DNA of 64,000 nucleotides, from positions 36,466-100,465 of the forward strand of contig JADFCY010000005.1 in assembly GCA_018263335.1 (NCBI GenBank), in the 5' to 3' direction. Below the pieces are notes generated by a model. It worked only from the letters and a program-made list of their open reading frames with translations, was not told the DNA's origin and searched no databases. Origin of the DNA: Methanolinea sp. GTDB lineage: Archaea; Halobacteriota; Methanomicrobia; Methanomicrobiales; Methanospirillaceae. The position numbers and the translations under genes were made by a program. Below, in pieces: positions 1 to 7,847 of the stretch (its first letter is position 1; the number at the start of each line of letters is the position of its first letter).

Positions 1-35
1 TATTAGTATGTAAGAACCAAAAGGAGGACAAGTGC

Positions 36-1133
36 ATGGCAAAAACCACGATTTCCCTGATAAAAGCAGATATCGGGAGCTTTCCGGGCCACTCCCGGAC
101 CCACCCGCTCATCCTCGAGAAGGCCGCACGGATGCTCAAGGAGCAGGAAGGAAAACTCCTGATCGACTCGTTTGTCACCCACTGCGGTGACGACCTTGAG
201 CTGATCATGACCCATACGCGGGGAGAAGACGACCCGGAGATCCATGCGCTCTCCTGGAAGGTGTTCACCGAATGCGCAAAGGTCGCAAAGGAGATGAAGC
301 TCTACGGGGCGGGGCAGGACATCCTCTCCGACGCATTCTCCGGAAACGTCAAGGGGATGGGCCCCGGCGTTGCCGAGATGGAGTTCGAGGAGCGGGGATC
401 TGATCCCGTCCTCCTCTTCATGGCAGACAAGACGGAACCGGGCGCCTGGAACTTCTACCTGTACAAGATTTTTGCCGACCCGTTCAACACCGCGGGGCTT
501 GTCATCGACCCGCAGATGCATGACGGGTTTATCTTCGAGGTCCATGACGTGATAGAGAAGCGGAAGATCGAGTTCCGGACCCCCGAGGAGAGCTACAGCC
601 TGCTCGCCTATATCGGCGCCCCTTCCCGGTACGTGATCAAGTACGTGAAGCGAAAGGACGGGGTCATCGCGGCATCGACGAGCACCCAGCGTCTTTCCCT
701 GATCGCCGGAAAATACGTGGGCAAAGATGACCCGGTCATGATCGTGCGGGGCCAGAGTGGGCTTCCTGCGGTCGGGGAGATCATCGATCCGTTCAGCATC
801 CCAATCATCGTGGCCGGCTGGATGCGGGGCTCGCATCACGGCCCCTTCATGCCGGTAGGCCTCCCCGATGCGAACTGCACCCGCTTCGACGGGCCGCCCC
901 GCGTCATCTGCCTCGGGTTCCAGGTCTGCAACGGGAAGCTGATCGGCCCGGCCGACATGTTTGACGATCCTGCATATGACAGGGTCAGGGCACGCTGCAA
1001 CGAGCTCGCCGACATCCTCAGGGCCCACGGCCCCTTCGAGCCCCACCGGCTCTCTTTGTCGGAGATGGAGTACACGACGCTCCCTGCCGTCGAGAAGGCG
1101 CTCAAGGGCCGGTGGGTCCCGATCAAGGAATAA
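36..1133 (+). CDS. fbp: Fructose-1,6-bisphosphate aldolase/phosphatase, bifunctional archaeal type
   Basis: The 365-residue protein matches the archaeal class V FBPase family over its full length. This family condenses dihydroxyacetone phosphate and glyceraldehyde 3-phosphate and then removes the C1 phosphate, which makes gluconeogenesis one-directional. The N-terminus KTTISLIKADIGSFPGHSR and the segment GMGPGVAEMEFEERGSDP are family signatures rich in the acidic metal ligands. A strong Shine-Dalgarno AAAGGAGGA ends 7 bases before ATG 36 and fixes the start. The gene stands alone ahead of the Sm-like gene. The long minus-strand ORF 3..1262 is its shadow. Confidence 0.96.
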   Translation: MAKTTISLIKADIGSFPGHSRTHPLILEKAARMLKEQEGKLLIDSFVTHCGDDLELIMTHTRGEDDPEIHALSWKVFTECAKVAKEMKLYGAGQDILSDAFSGNVKGMGPGVAEMEFEERGSDPVLLFMADKTEPGAWNFYLYKIFADPFNTAGLVIDPQMHDGFIFEVHDVIEKRKIEFRTPEESYSLLAYIGAPSRYVIKYVKRKDGVIAASTSTQRLSLIAGKYVGKDDPVMIVRGQSGLPAVGEIIDPFSIPIIVAGWMRGSHHGPFMPVGLPDANCTRFDGPPRVICLGFQVCNGKLIGPADMFDDPAYDRVRARCNELADILRAHGPFEPHRLSLSEMEYTTLPAVEKALKGRWVPIKE

Positions 1134-1173
1134 ACATCCTTTTTCTCCTGCTCTGTGGTGCCGGGTGGAAAAA

Positions 1174-1185
1174 CCAATAAATACC
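1174..1185 (+). promoter_or_regulatory. TATA box for the Sm-like gene
   Basis: An AT-rich CCAATAAATACC stretch stands out from GC-rich surroundings and is centred about 28 bases before ATG 1208. Archaeal transcription usually starts 22-27 bases downstream of the box, so the mRNA would be leaderless or nearly so. This is a position-based inference. Confidence 0.5.
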
Positions 1186-1207
1186 GGCACCCCCCAATAA
1201 AAGGCAG

Positions 1208-1444
1208 ATGGTGAACGGTATCGTATTACCCATAAAGAAGGTCTTTTCTCTGGTGGATTCAAAGGTCACTGTGGAGATAAAGGACGATCAGCGCAAGCTC
1301 CAGGGCCGCCTGGTTGCGGTCGATGAATACCTGAATATCCACATGGAAGACACCACCGAGTACATCAACAATGCGCGTGGCCGCACCCTGGGGACCGTGG
1401 TCATCAGGGGCAACAATATCCTCTCCATACAGCCCAACATCTGA
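1208..1444 (+). CDS. Sm-like archaeal RNA-binding protein (LSm)
   Basis: This is a 78-residue protein of the size expected for archaeal LSm proteins, which form six- or seven-membered rings that bind U-rich RNA. The Sm1 motif is visible around residues 25-47 (GRLVAVDEYLNIHMED) and the Sm2 motif near residues 62-75 (GTVVIRGNNILSI). It is followed 12 bases later by the Cys-rich winged-helix gene and is probably co-transcribed with it. The usual L37e partner gene of archaeal LSm loci is not present here. Confidence 0.93.
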   Translation: MVNGIVLPIKKVFSLVDSKVTVEIKDDQRKLQGRLVAVDEYLNIHMEDTTEYINNARGRTLGTVVIRGNNILSIQPNI

Positions 1445-1456
1445 GCACCAAGGCTT

Positions 1457-1798
1457 ATGACGCAGACTCCAGAAGATGCACTCAAGGTGATCCAGTCACA
1501 TCCCGAGGGAGTCCTCCAGAGCGAGCTCTGGAAGATCCTCGAGGTCGACAGCCGCAAGTGCTCCCGCCTCGTGAAGAAACTCCTCGACGAGGGGCTGGTC
1601 GAGCGGGCCGAGTTCCGGAAGGAAGGTATCAAGACCTTCGTCCTGAAAGCCAGCCGCCGCCCCGTGGACCCGACCCTCATCCTCGCGGGCGAGGAACTGA
1701 TCCCCTGCATCGCGTGCGACCTGGAATGCCACATCGAGGAGTGCCCCCGCCTCCTCGACTGGATGTACCAGCTGGCCATCTGCGAAGTGGACCAGTAG
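1457..1798 (+). CDS. Winged-helix protein with C-terminal four-cysteine cluster
   Basis: The 113-residue protein has a winged helix-turn-helix in about residues 5-70 (LQSELWKILEVDSRKCSRLV then a basic wing). A short C-terminal segment carries four cysteines spaced CX2CX3CX4C near residues 81-93. That layout suits a bound metal or iron-sulfur cluster. The pairing of a winged helix with a small cysteine cluster recalls archaeal TFE-beta/RPC39-type transcription factors, but I cannot confirm this by search. The alternative is a MarR-like regulator. It follows the Sm-like gene by 12 bases, which suggests one transcript. A T-rich stretch just after the stop may terminate it. Confidence 0.75.
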   Translation: MTQTPEDALKVIQSHPEGVLQSELWKILEVDSRKCSRLVKKLLDEGLVERAEFRKEGIKTFVLKASRRPVDPTLILAGEELIPCIACDLECHIEECPRLLDWMYQLAICEVDQ

Positions 1799-1859
1799 AA
1801 ATCTTGCTCTTTTTTATCCGGACCCTATTTTAATACTCTGAGAATAGCGGGATAATTTT

Positions 1860-2110
1860 CAGACAGCGGCCAAAGAACCCCTGTCCCATCCCCAGATACA
1901 CGACAGTCCGTGGGCAGGGTGAATTGAGGCACTTTTGATCCCACCCTACTGTCCAGCACTGGCCCTATCGCATTAGGGGGATGCCACAGCGGCGGGGCGA
2001 AGCCCCAAGAGCGTTACCGTGTGTAGAGTGCGGATAGTTCACCTCAATAACAGACCTTACCAGATCTTTGGTCTGCACACCCCCGAAGTTGGGGCTAATA
2101 CCCCAACTGC
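1860..2110. repeat. Divergent copy of the ~190-bp GC-rich repeat, ending in a stop-codon hairpin
   Basis: This gap between the winged-helix and AhpD-like genes holds no convincing gene. It contains the core CACAGCGGCGGGGCGAAGCC followed by GAGCGTTACCGTGTG and GAGTGCGG. The same words occur near 34165 and in two copies near 48070 and 48261. It ends in the inverted repeat AGTTGGGG (2087-2094) and CCCCAACT (2101-2108), whose loop contains the stop codon of the neighbouring gene. Confidence 0.7.
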
Positions 2111-2493
2111 TCCTCAAATATCCGCAATGAACGCGCCTGCACTGCTGTCTTTCCGATCACGGAAGCAATGACGAGGCAGTCCCTGATCTCCTCACGGGAC
2201 GCTCCTTCCTTTCGCGCCGCAGCGATATGCACCCTGAGGCAGTCCGGCGCATTGGATGCTGCCGCGGCCGTCATGGCAACCAATTCCGCCGTCTTTGCGT
2301 CGAGGCTTTCGGGGCGGCAGGCAAGGAAGTCGGCAAGTGCCGAGAGGACGAAGAGGTGGGGACGTTCCTTGAGGGTGCGAAAGATGAACGGGACCACTCC
2401 GAGCATCTCTTCTGCGTCCTGCTCGATCTCGCTTGTCATGGTATCGGAATGCCTGAGGAACTCCTCCAGTATCGTCGCAGATTCCGGTTTCAT
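2095..2493 (-). CDS. Carboxymuconolactone decarboxylase/AhpD-like protein
   Basis: The 132-residue protein has the all-helical AhpD/CMD fold signature, with LDAKTAELVAMTAAAASNAP, then DCLRVHI, then a helix ending in the C-terminus. AhpD-like proteins are small disulfide reductases. Here only the second cysteine of the usual CX2C pair is present (CLRVH keeps the CX3H part), so peroxidase-partner activity is doubtful. I start it at the ATG at 2493. The longer ORF adds an N-terminus made of a short duplicated sequence (EPFFTG twice), which looks non-coding. The stop codon lies in a hairpin loop. Confidence 0.8.
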   Translation of the reverse strand: MKPESATILEEFLRHSDTMTSEIEQDAEEMLGVVPFIFRTLKERPHLFVLSALADFLACRPESLDAKTAELVAMTAAAASNAPDCLRVHIAAARKEGASREEIRDCLVIASVIGKTAVQARSLRIFEEQLGY

Positions 2494-2659
2494 TACTGTT
2501 GGTTCGAGGGGAGGAGAGATGAAGATGTGGAAACATGTCTTTGGGAGGCCTCGGGAAGAGCCGGTGAAGAAAGGTTCATGCGTCAGCTCCCGCTGTTTTT
2601 TTGCGCAATCGGGACCTCTCATTGCGGTCCGGATCCAGAAGTTACCGGTGAAAAAAGGT

Positions 2660-3934
2660 TCAGAAGCTGAAGTGCCGGTTGACAATCTTCAGCGCGCAGT
2701 AGTCGCCGCACATGGTACAGGCGTCGGCGTCGGCAGGCATCCTCTCGTCCCGGATCTTTCGTGCCCTCTCGGGGTTCATGGCGACCTGGAACTGCCGCTC
2801 CCAGTCGAGGTCACGGCGGGCGTGGCCCATCTCGAGGTCCGCGTCCCGCTTTTTGAGCTTGATCATATCGCCGACATGGGCGGCGATGCGGGAACTGATC
2901 ACGCCCTCGTAGACCTCCTCGGGGGTGGGAAGCGCCAGGTGCTCTGCGGGGGTGACGTAGCAGATGAAGTCGGCCCCGTAGGAGGAGGAGAGGGCTGCGC
3001 CGATCGCGGCAACCCGGTCGTCGTACCCGGGTGCAATGTCGGTCACGAGCGGCCCGAGCATGTAGAAGGGTTTCCGGTTACTCACCCGCTTCTGGAGGAT
3101 GACGTTTGCCTGTATTTCATCGATTGGGATGTGACCCGGCCCCTCCACGATCACCTGGACGCCCTCGGCATGGGCCTTGTCGGCAAGCTCTGAGTTGATC
3201 AGCAGCTCCTGGATCTGGGCCCTGTCGGTCGCATCGTGCACCGCGCCTGCCCGCATGCCGTTGCCCATCGAGAGGGTGACCTCGTGCTCCTTCATGATCT
3301 CGAGGAGGTAATCGAACTCCGAGTAGAGCGGGTTCTCCTTCTCGTTGTGGAGCATCCACGCGGTCATGAACGCGCCGCCACGGGAGACCAGCCCGCCATG
3401 GCGACCCTGGTTCTGGAGGCGCTTGACGGTCTCCCAGTTGATCCCGGTGTGGATTGCCATGAAGTTGGTCCCAAGCTTCGCCTGCTCGGCGGTGATGCGG
3501 AAGAGGTCGTCCTCTTTCATGTGCACGACCGCGCCATCCTTGATCGCGGCCTCGATGAATGCCTGGTAGAGGGGAACGCTCCCCACCGAGAGGCTTGTCG
3601 CCGCGATCACCCGCTTCCTGATCTCGACAAAGTCGCCCCCGGTGGAGAGTTCCATCAGGGTGTCGGCCCCGGCGAGCTCTGCCTGGCGGGCTTTCTCGAT
3701 CTCCATATCGATGTCGATGATATCGGTAGAGGTCCCGATGGAGGCGTTCACCTTGGTGCGCAACCCTTCGCCGATCCCGCAGATCTTCACGTCCCTGTAG
3801 GGGGAGACCGGGATCACGATGTGGCCGCCGGCAATCCCTCGCCGGACGAAATCCTCGGTCACCCCTTCCTGCCGGGCCACTGTCTTCATCTCATCGGTGA
3901 GAATGCCGGCCCTGGCATCGTCAATGAGGCTCAT
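2660..3934 (-). CDS. thiC: Phosphomethylpyrimidine synthase ThiC
   Basis: The 424-residue protein makes the hydroxymethylpyrimidine phosphate part of thiamine from aminoimidazole ribotide by radical SAM chemistry. It ends with the ThiC-type cluster motif CTMCGDYC. Family blocks VSIGTSTDI-like ([13 protein letters not shown]), [11 protein letters not shown] and [12 protein letters not shown] are clear. I prefer ATG 3934 ([10 protein letters not shown]) over the track start at 3958, because the extra eight residues do not resemble the family. thiD lies far away at 38 kb. No TPP riboswitch motif was recognised upstream. Confidence 0.95.
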   Translation of the reverse strand: MSLIDDARAGILTDEMKTVARQEGVTEDFVRRGIAGGHIVIPVSPYRDVKICGIGEGLRTKVNASIGTSTDIIDIDMEIEKARQAELAGADTLMELSTGGDFVEIRKRVIAATSLSVGSVPLYQAFIEAAIKDGAVVHMKEDDLFRITAEQAKLGTNFMAIHTGINWETVKRLQNQGRHGGLVSRGGAFMTAWMLHNEKENPLYSEFDYLLEIMKEHEVTLSMGNGMRAGAVHDATDRAQIQELLINSELADKAHAEGVQVIVEGPGHIPIDEIQANVILQKRVSNRKPFYMLGPLVTDIAPGYDDRVAAIGAALSSSYGADFICYVTPAEHLALPTPEEVYEGVISSRIAAHVGDMIKLKKRDADLEMGHARRDLDWERQFQVAMNPERARKIRDERMPADADACTMCGDYCALKIVNRHFSF

Positions 3935-4180
3935 GCGTACGTGTAGGAAGAAAGACAAGATAAAGGGTTCTTTTCAAAAACGAAGACTAAATCTTGCTTG
4001 TTATCTCCTCAAGTAAAGTTGATTTGCGTAGAGGCAACTTCAATTGAAGATTGGGCTGCAGCGGCGAGAGGATATCTGCAGAAGTGATGAGAGGGCTGAA
4101 GTGTCATGTGTGTTCCTGACAGGAAAGGAGGGGAAAGAATGGCGCGGCGGGTAAGGCTAAAAGTGGATACCCCCGCTTTG
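3935..4180. other. Intergenic region upstream of thiC with a 12-bp palindrome
   Basis: This stretch carries no supported gene. The AT-rich part near 3960-4010 can hold the minus-strand thiC promoter. A perfect 12-base palindrome CTTCAATTGAAG lies at 4038-4049, about 105 bases before the thiC start. Its role is unknown. The pyrimidine-rich consensus of TPP riboswitches is absent on the minus strand. Confidence 0.4.
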
Positions 4181-4624
4181 GAGAACACCCGTGGAGCCCC
4201 TGCAGGGGTGCCATTCGGCACTTTGGATCAGGTACCGTGAGGAGACGACAGGCCTGTTGAAACTGGGGGAAAAGTGGTCGTAAATCTGAGACCGGAGGGG
4301 GTACCCCCCTCCGGACCACCCCCGCGTCCTCCCGCAGGAGTGCCTGGTGGGCATTTGGATCAGGTATGGTGAGGAGACGACAGGCCTGTTGAAACTGGGG
4401 GAAAAGTGGTCGTAAATCTGAGACCGGAGGGGGTACCCCCCTCCGGACCACCCCCGCGTCTTCCCGCAGGAGTGCCTGGTGGGCATTTGGATCAGGTACC
4501 GTGAGGAGATGACAGGCTTGTTGAAACTGGAAGAAAGAGGTCGTAAATCTGAGACCGGATGGGGTACCCCCCTCCGGACCACCCCCGCGTCCTCCCGCAG
4601 GAGTGCCTGAGGGGCACTCCTGCT
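4181..4624. repeat. Tandem array of ~132-bp intergenic repeat (three copies)
   Basis: Three near-identical units follow each other. The word CTGAGACCGG recurs at 4286, 4418 and 4549, giving spacings of 132 and 131 bases. Each unit has the words GGATCAGGTA, GACAGGC(C/T)TGTTGAAACTGG and the palindrome-like GGGGGTACCCCCCTCCGG, and is bounded by a CAGGAGTGCC/GGGCACTCCTG-type hairpin that is complete only at the right end (4598-4624). Units of the same family occur at 12791, 15424 and 34046. ORFs reading through the array are repeat artefacts. Confidence 0.9.
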
Positions 4625-4680
4625 CCTTCCATAGTTTCAAGAAACTTCCCCTCCCAATAGTAGAGCACGGTGATATCCGG

Positions 4681-5508
4681 GTGAAGGTGAATTTCGGCGG
4701 GTTCGTGGACCTGAGCACGATCGACTGGCCGGGGAGGGCGGTATGCACGGTATTTCTTCGCGGCTGCCCATTGCGCTGCTCCTACTGCCACAACGCCGCC
4801 ATACAGGCTGGAAGCGACATGCGGGAGATCGGGGAGGTCATCGCGATGATCGAGGCAGCCCGCCCGCTCATAACAGGGGTGATCTTCTCGGGCGGCGAGC
4901 CGACGCTCCAGAGAGAGCCCCTCCTCGCACTCGCCCGGGCTGCAAAGGAACGCGGTCTGCTGGTCGGTATCCAGACCAACGGCTACTTCCCCGGCACTCT
5001 GGAGGCAATGATCAGCGAGAGGCTGGTGGACCGGGTGGCGCTCGACTACAAGAGCCGCTGGGAAGGTTTCGCCAAGCGGTGGGAGGGGTACGAGAATGTC
5101 AGTTCCAGGGACTACACCTCCCAGGTGCGGCAGGCTGTGGCCCTCTGCCAGGAGGCCCACGTCGCAGGGACGCTCCCAGAATTCGAGGTGGTCCTGACAG
5201 TCTTCTGGAGCAACGAGAAAGAGATCCTCGCGATTGAGAAGGAGCTGCCGAGGGGGGTCATCGTCCTCCAGCAGGGGGTGCACAAGCGGTTCTGGAAAGA
5301 CTGGGCCCTCTCAAAAGAGGTGAACGGCAAAGCGTACCGGTCCGACGAGGAGGTCAGAGGAGAACGGGCCCCCCTCACGTACGAAGAACTTGCGGCCCTG
5401 GCCGCAAAGATGGTGCGAGTGGGCAGAACCATCAGGATCCGGACCAGGGACCAGGGGGAGGTGACGTATGAAGGTGATCGGGGTCGTTGGGTTTCCTGCC
5501 AGCGGTAA
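4681..5508 (+). CDS. Radical SAM activating enzyme (anaerobic RNR/pyruvate-formate-lyase activase-like)
   Basis: The 275-residue protein carries the radical SAM cluster motif CX3CX2C in RGCPLRCSYCHNA, the SAM-binding GGEPTLQ motif and an N-terminus FVDLSTIDWPGR. These are typical of the NrdG-like activases of anaerobic ribonucleotide reductase. Such enzymes install a glycyl radical on their partner, but no partner gene is in the window. The track start at 4603 lies inside the tandem repeat. I choose GTG 4681, because GGTGAT (4669-4674) precedes it by six bases. The 3' end overlaps the next gene by 41 bases. Confidence 0.85.
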   Translation: MKVNFGGFVDLSTIDWPGRAVCTVFLRGCPLRCSYCHNAAIQAGSDMREIGEVIAMIEAARPLITGVIFSGGEPTLQREPLLALARAAKERGLLVGIQTNGYFPGTLEAMISERLVDRVALDYKSRWEGFAKRWEGYENVSSRDYTSQVRQAVALCQEAHVAGTLPEFEVVLTVFWSNEKEILAIEKELPRGVIVLQQGVHKRFWKDWALSKEVNGKAYRSDEEVRGERAPLTYEELAALAAKMVRVGRTIRIRTRDQGEVTYEGDRGRWVSCQR

Positions 5509-6016
5509 GGGAGAGTTCTCCCGGATCGCCGCGGAAGAGGGGATCCCAATCGTCGTGATGGGAGACGTGATACGCGAGGCGGTGCAGGAGGAGGGTCTGC
5601 CTGCGACCGACGCAAACCTTGGGGCCGTGGCGAACCGGCTCCGCCGCGATGAGGGGATGGACGCCATCGCCAGGCGCTCCCTTTCGCGGATCAGGGCCTG
5701 CGGGGCACCGGTCGTCCTTGTTGATGGCATCAGGGGGGACGCCGAGGTGGACCTCTTCAGGAGGGAGTTTCCAGGCTTCTTTCTCATCGGGATCGAGGCA
5801 CCTTTCGTGGAGCGCCTTGAACGACTCTCCCACAGAGGCAGGGAGGACGACTTCTCCCTCCCCTCGCAGCTGAGAGAGCGTGACCGGCGTGAGATCGGCT
5901 GGGGTCTTGAGAAGGCGTTCTCCTCGGCGGATTACACGCTCGTAAACGCGGGAACGCTTGAAGAGTTCTCCTGCGCCGCACGATTGCTCCTCCGGGAGAT
6001 CAGGGAGGACCCATGA
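5468..6016 (+). CDS. UPF0200 P-loop nucleotide kinase-like protein
   Basis: The 182-residue protein begins with a Walker A motif GFPASGKGEFS and resembles the archaeal UPF0200 family of small nucleoside/dephospho-CoA-kinase-like ATPases. VVMGDVIRE follows as expected for adenylate-kinase-like folds, and VDGIRGDAEV is a Walker-B-like strand. No substrate is established from sequence. It overlaps the radical SAM gene by 41 bases and overlaps the next gene by four, so these genes form one operon that continues to RNase Z. Confidence 0.85.
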   Translation: MKVIGVVGFPASGKGEFSRIAAEEGIPIVVMGDVIREAVQEEGLPATDANLGAVANRLRRDEGMDAIARRSLSRIRACGAPVVLVDGIRGDAEVDLFRREFPGFFLIGIEAPFVERLERLSHRGREDDFSLPSQLRERDRREIGWGLEKAFSSADYTLVNAGTLEEFSCAARLLLREIREDP

Positions 6017-6786
6017 AGAACCCCCTCTCCTTCTCGGCCTCCTCGAAGGTCTGGGAGGACATCACCTGGATTTTCGGCATCGAGGAGGCAGGGTTTGATG
6101 GCTGGGAGATCGTCGCTGACGGAAACTACCGCCTCGACTCCCCCGAGAACGTGCGGCGTATTGACGAAGCAATCTCCTCCACGCACCTCCGCATCACAGT
6201 CCATGCCCCCTACGCCGACCTGAACCTCGCCACCCTCAACTACCCCATCTGGCGGGAGTCGGTCAGACAGGTCTGCACCTGCGTCGAGCAGGCCTCCGCC
6301 TGGTCCGACCGCGTTACCATCCACCCCGGGTACCTCTCACCGATAGGAAAAATGATGCCCCAGAAGGCATGGGAACAGCAGAGGGAGGCTCTCCGGGAGA
6401 TCGGCAGGGTCGCAGCAGAGAATGGAGTGCTCGCATGCCTCGAGAACATGATCGGGCTGCGCGAGTTCCTCTGCCGGGACCCCGGAGAGCTCTTCGGGAT
6501 GACGGGAGGGATCGAGGGGATCGGCATCACCATCGACATAGGGCATGCGAATACCATGGGCCTTGTCAGGGAGTTCCTCACCTGCATCGAAAACGCATCC
6601 CACATGCACATCCATGACAATTGCGGCCAGCACGACGAGCACCTCGCGATCGGGGAGGGGACGGTTGACTGGAAGAAAGTGGGCCCCGCCATCGCCTCAC
6701 GCTATACCGGGGTCCTCGTCGTCGAGGGGAGGAGCATCGAAGAGGGCAAAAAAAGCATCAGGGTGGTACACGGGTGGTTTTCATGA
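6013..6786 (+). CDS. Sugar phosphate isomerase/epimerase-type TIM-barrel protein
   Basis: The 257-residue protein has the xylose isomerase-like TIM-barrel pattern: GFDGWEIVADG, ITVHAPYADLNL, VTIHPGY, CLENMIG, ITIDIGHANT, MHIHDNCGQHDEHLAIGEG and a final VVEGRSIEEG strand. The His, Glu and Asp residues at strand ends form the usual metal site shared by AP endonuclease IV and sugar epimerases. Substrate cannot be inferred. It overlaps the upstream kinase-like gene by four bases and RNase Z by four bases (ATGA), which indicates translational coupling. Confidence 0.82.
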   Translation: MKNPLSFSASSKVWEDITWIFGIEEAGFDGWEIVADGNYRLDSPENVRRIDEAISSTHLRITVHAPYADLNLATLNYPIWRESVRQVCTCVEQASAWSDRVTIHPGYLSPIGKMMPQKAWEQQREALREIGRVAAENGVLACLENMIGLREFLCRDPGELFGMTGGIEGIGITIDIGHANTMGLVREFLTCIENASHMHIHDNCGQHDEHLAIGEGTVDWKKVGPAIASRYTGVLVVEGRSIEEGKKSIRVVHGWFS

Positions 6787-7751
6787 GCGGCGAGACGCTC
6801 CATGTATTTTTTCTCGGGACCGCCGCAGCGCTCCCCACCCCGATGCGAAACCCTGCCTGCATCATGATCAAGAGGGGCCGCGACACCCTCCTTTTCGACT
6901 GTGGTGAGGGGGCCCAGCAGCAGATGATGAGGGCCAGGACGGGGTTCCTCGTCGACGCAGTCTTCATCACCCACTGGCACGCGGACCACTTCCTGGGGCT
7001 CTTTGGGCTTGCCCAGACCCTCTCCTTCATGGGCAGGACCGAGCCCCTGACACTCTACGGCCCCGAGTGGGTCCACGAGGTTGCCACGTCTGTCCGTGCC
7101 CTCTCGCGGTACAATGTGAAATTTCCCATCAATTCAGTCGAGGTCCGTCCCGGCTCGGCCGTGCGGTTCTCGGGCTATTCTGTCCGGGCATTCGAGACCG
7201 CCCACGGCATGGCAGGACTCGGCTACGTCCTCGAGGAGGACGAGAGGCCGGGACGCTTCAACCGCCAGCGGGCCATCGAGCTCGGGGTTCCCCCCGGGCC
7301 ACTCTTTGGCAGGCTTCAGCGGGGTGAGACTGTGAAGGTCGCCAGGAATGGAGAGGAGGCAGAGGTGCAACCCGGCGACGTCATGGGTCAGCCGCGGCCC
7401 GGCCGAAAGATCGTCTATACCGGCGATACCCGGCCGATTCACACGCGGATAAGGGAGGTGGCGCACGACCCGGACCTCCTGATCCATGATGCCACCTACG
7501 ATGACCAGGCAATTGATCGGGCACGTGAAGTGCTCCACTCCACCGCGGGGGAGGCAGGAGAGGCAGCAGAATTCCTCAATGCCCGCACGCTTGCGCTTGT
7601 CCATATCAGCTCGCGGTATACCACCACTGCCGGCCACCTGAAGGATGCCGCGGCACGGTTCAGGGGCCGGGTGCTGGTCCCTTCCGATCTTGACATGCTC
7701 GAGATTCCCTACTCCGATTCGGGGGAATCAGCCGGCGGACGCGGGGATTAA
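6783..7751 (+). CDS. rnz: Ribonuclease Z (tRNA 3'-end processing)
   Basis: This 322-residue protein has the metallo-beta-lactamase motif THWHADHFLGL and the RNase Z pattern LGTAAALPTP...FDCGEGAQQQ. Later metal ligands appear in YTGDTRP and in LVHISSRY. It cleaves the 3' trailer from tRNA precursors. The ATG at 6783 (MSGETL) overlaps the preceding stop in ATGA and is preferred over the in-frame ATG at 6774. It is the last gene of the four-gene run that begins with the radical SAM activase. Confidence 0.95.
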   Translation: MSGETLHVFFLGTAAALPTPMRNPACIMIKRGRDTLLFDCGEGAQQQMMRARTGFLVDAVFITHWHADHFLGLFGLAQTLSFMGRTEPLTLYGPEWVHEVATSVRALSRYNVKFPINSVEVRPGSAVRFSGYSVRAFETAHGMAGLGYVLEEDERPGRFNRQRAIELGVPPGPLFGRLQRGETVKVARNGEEAEVQPGDVMGQPRPGRKIVYTGDTRPIHTRIREVAHDPDLLIHDATYDDQAIDRAREVLHSTAGEAGEAAEFLNARTLALVHISSRYTTTAGHLKDAAARFRGRVLVPSDLDMLEIPYSDSGESAGGRGD

Positions 7752-7847
7752 TTCCATACTTACATAAGAATCCCGCACCTATTGATATACTCAAAGGAGA
7801 ACGGATCGGGATCGGGGAAGAAGATCCTGCCTCGATCTGGCATACCT

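Noticed and set aside
3-1262. 419-codon minus-strand ORF opposite fbp
   Set aside because: It is a shadow frame of a strongly supported gene, with no recognisable domain and arginine/glycine-rich composition.
3935-4080. TPP riboswitch ahead of thiC
   Set aside because: The conserved CTGAGA-type and ACCTGAT-type words are absent on the minus strand.
4084-4119. C/D box RNA (GTGATGA with two CTGA words)
   Set aside because: The distance from the first box to the inner CTGA is only about five bases, too short for a guide, and no C' box is convincing.
4181-4624. CRISPR-like array
   Set aside because: The whole 132-base unit is repeated; there are no short repeats alternating with unique spacers and no cas genes nearby.
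4104-4748. ORFs on the minus strand with repeated HQALLREDAGVVRRG segments
   Set aside because: They read through the tandem 132-bp repeat; the protein repetition is a by-product of the DNA repeat, and related ORFs appear at 12.8 and 15.4 kb in the same way.
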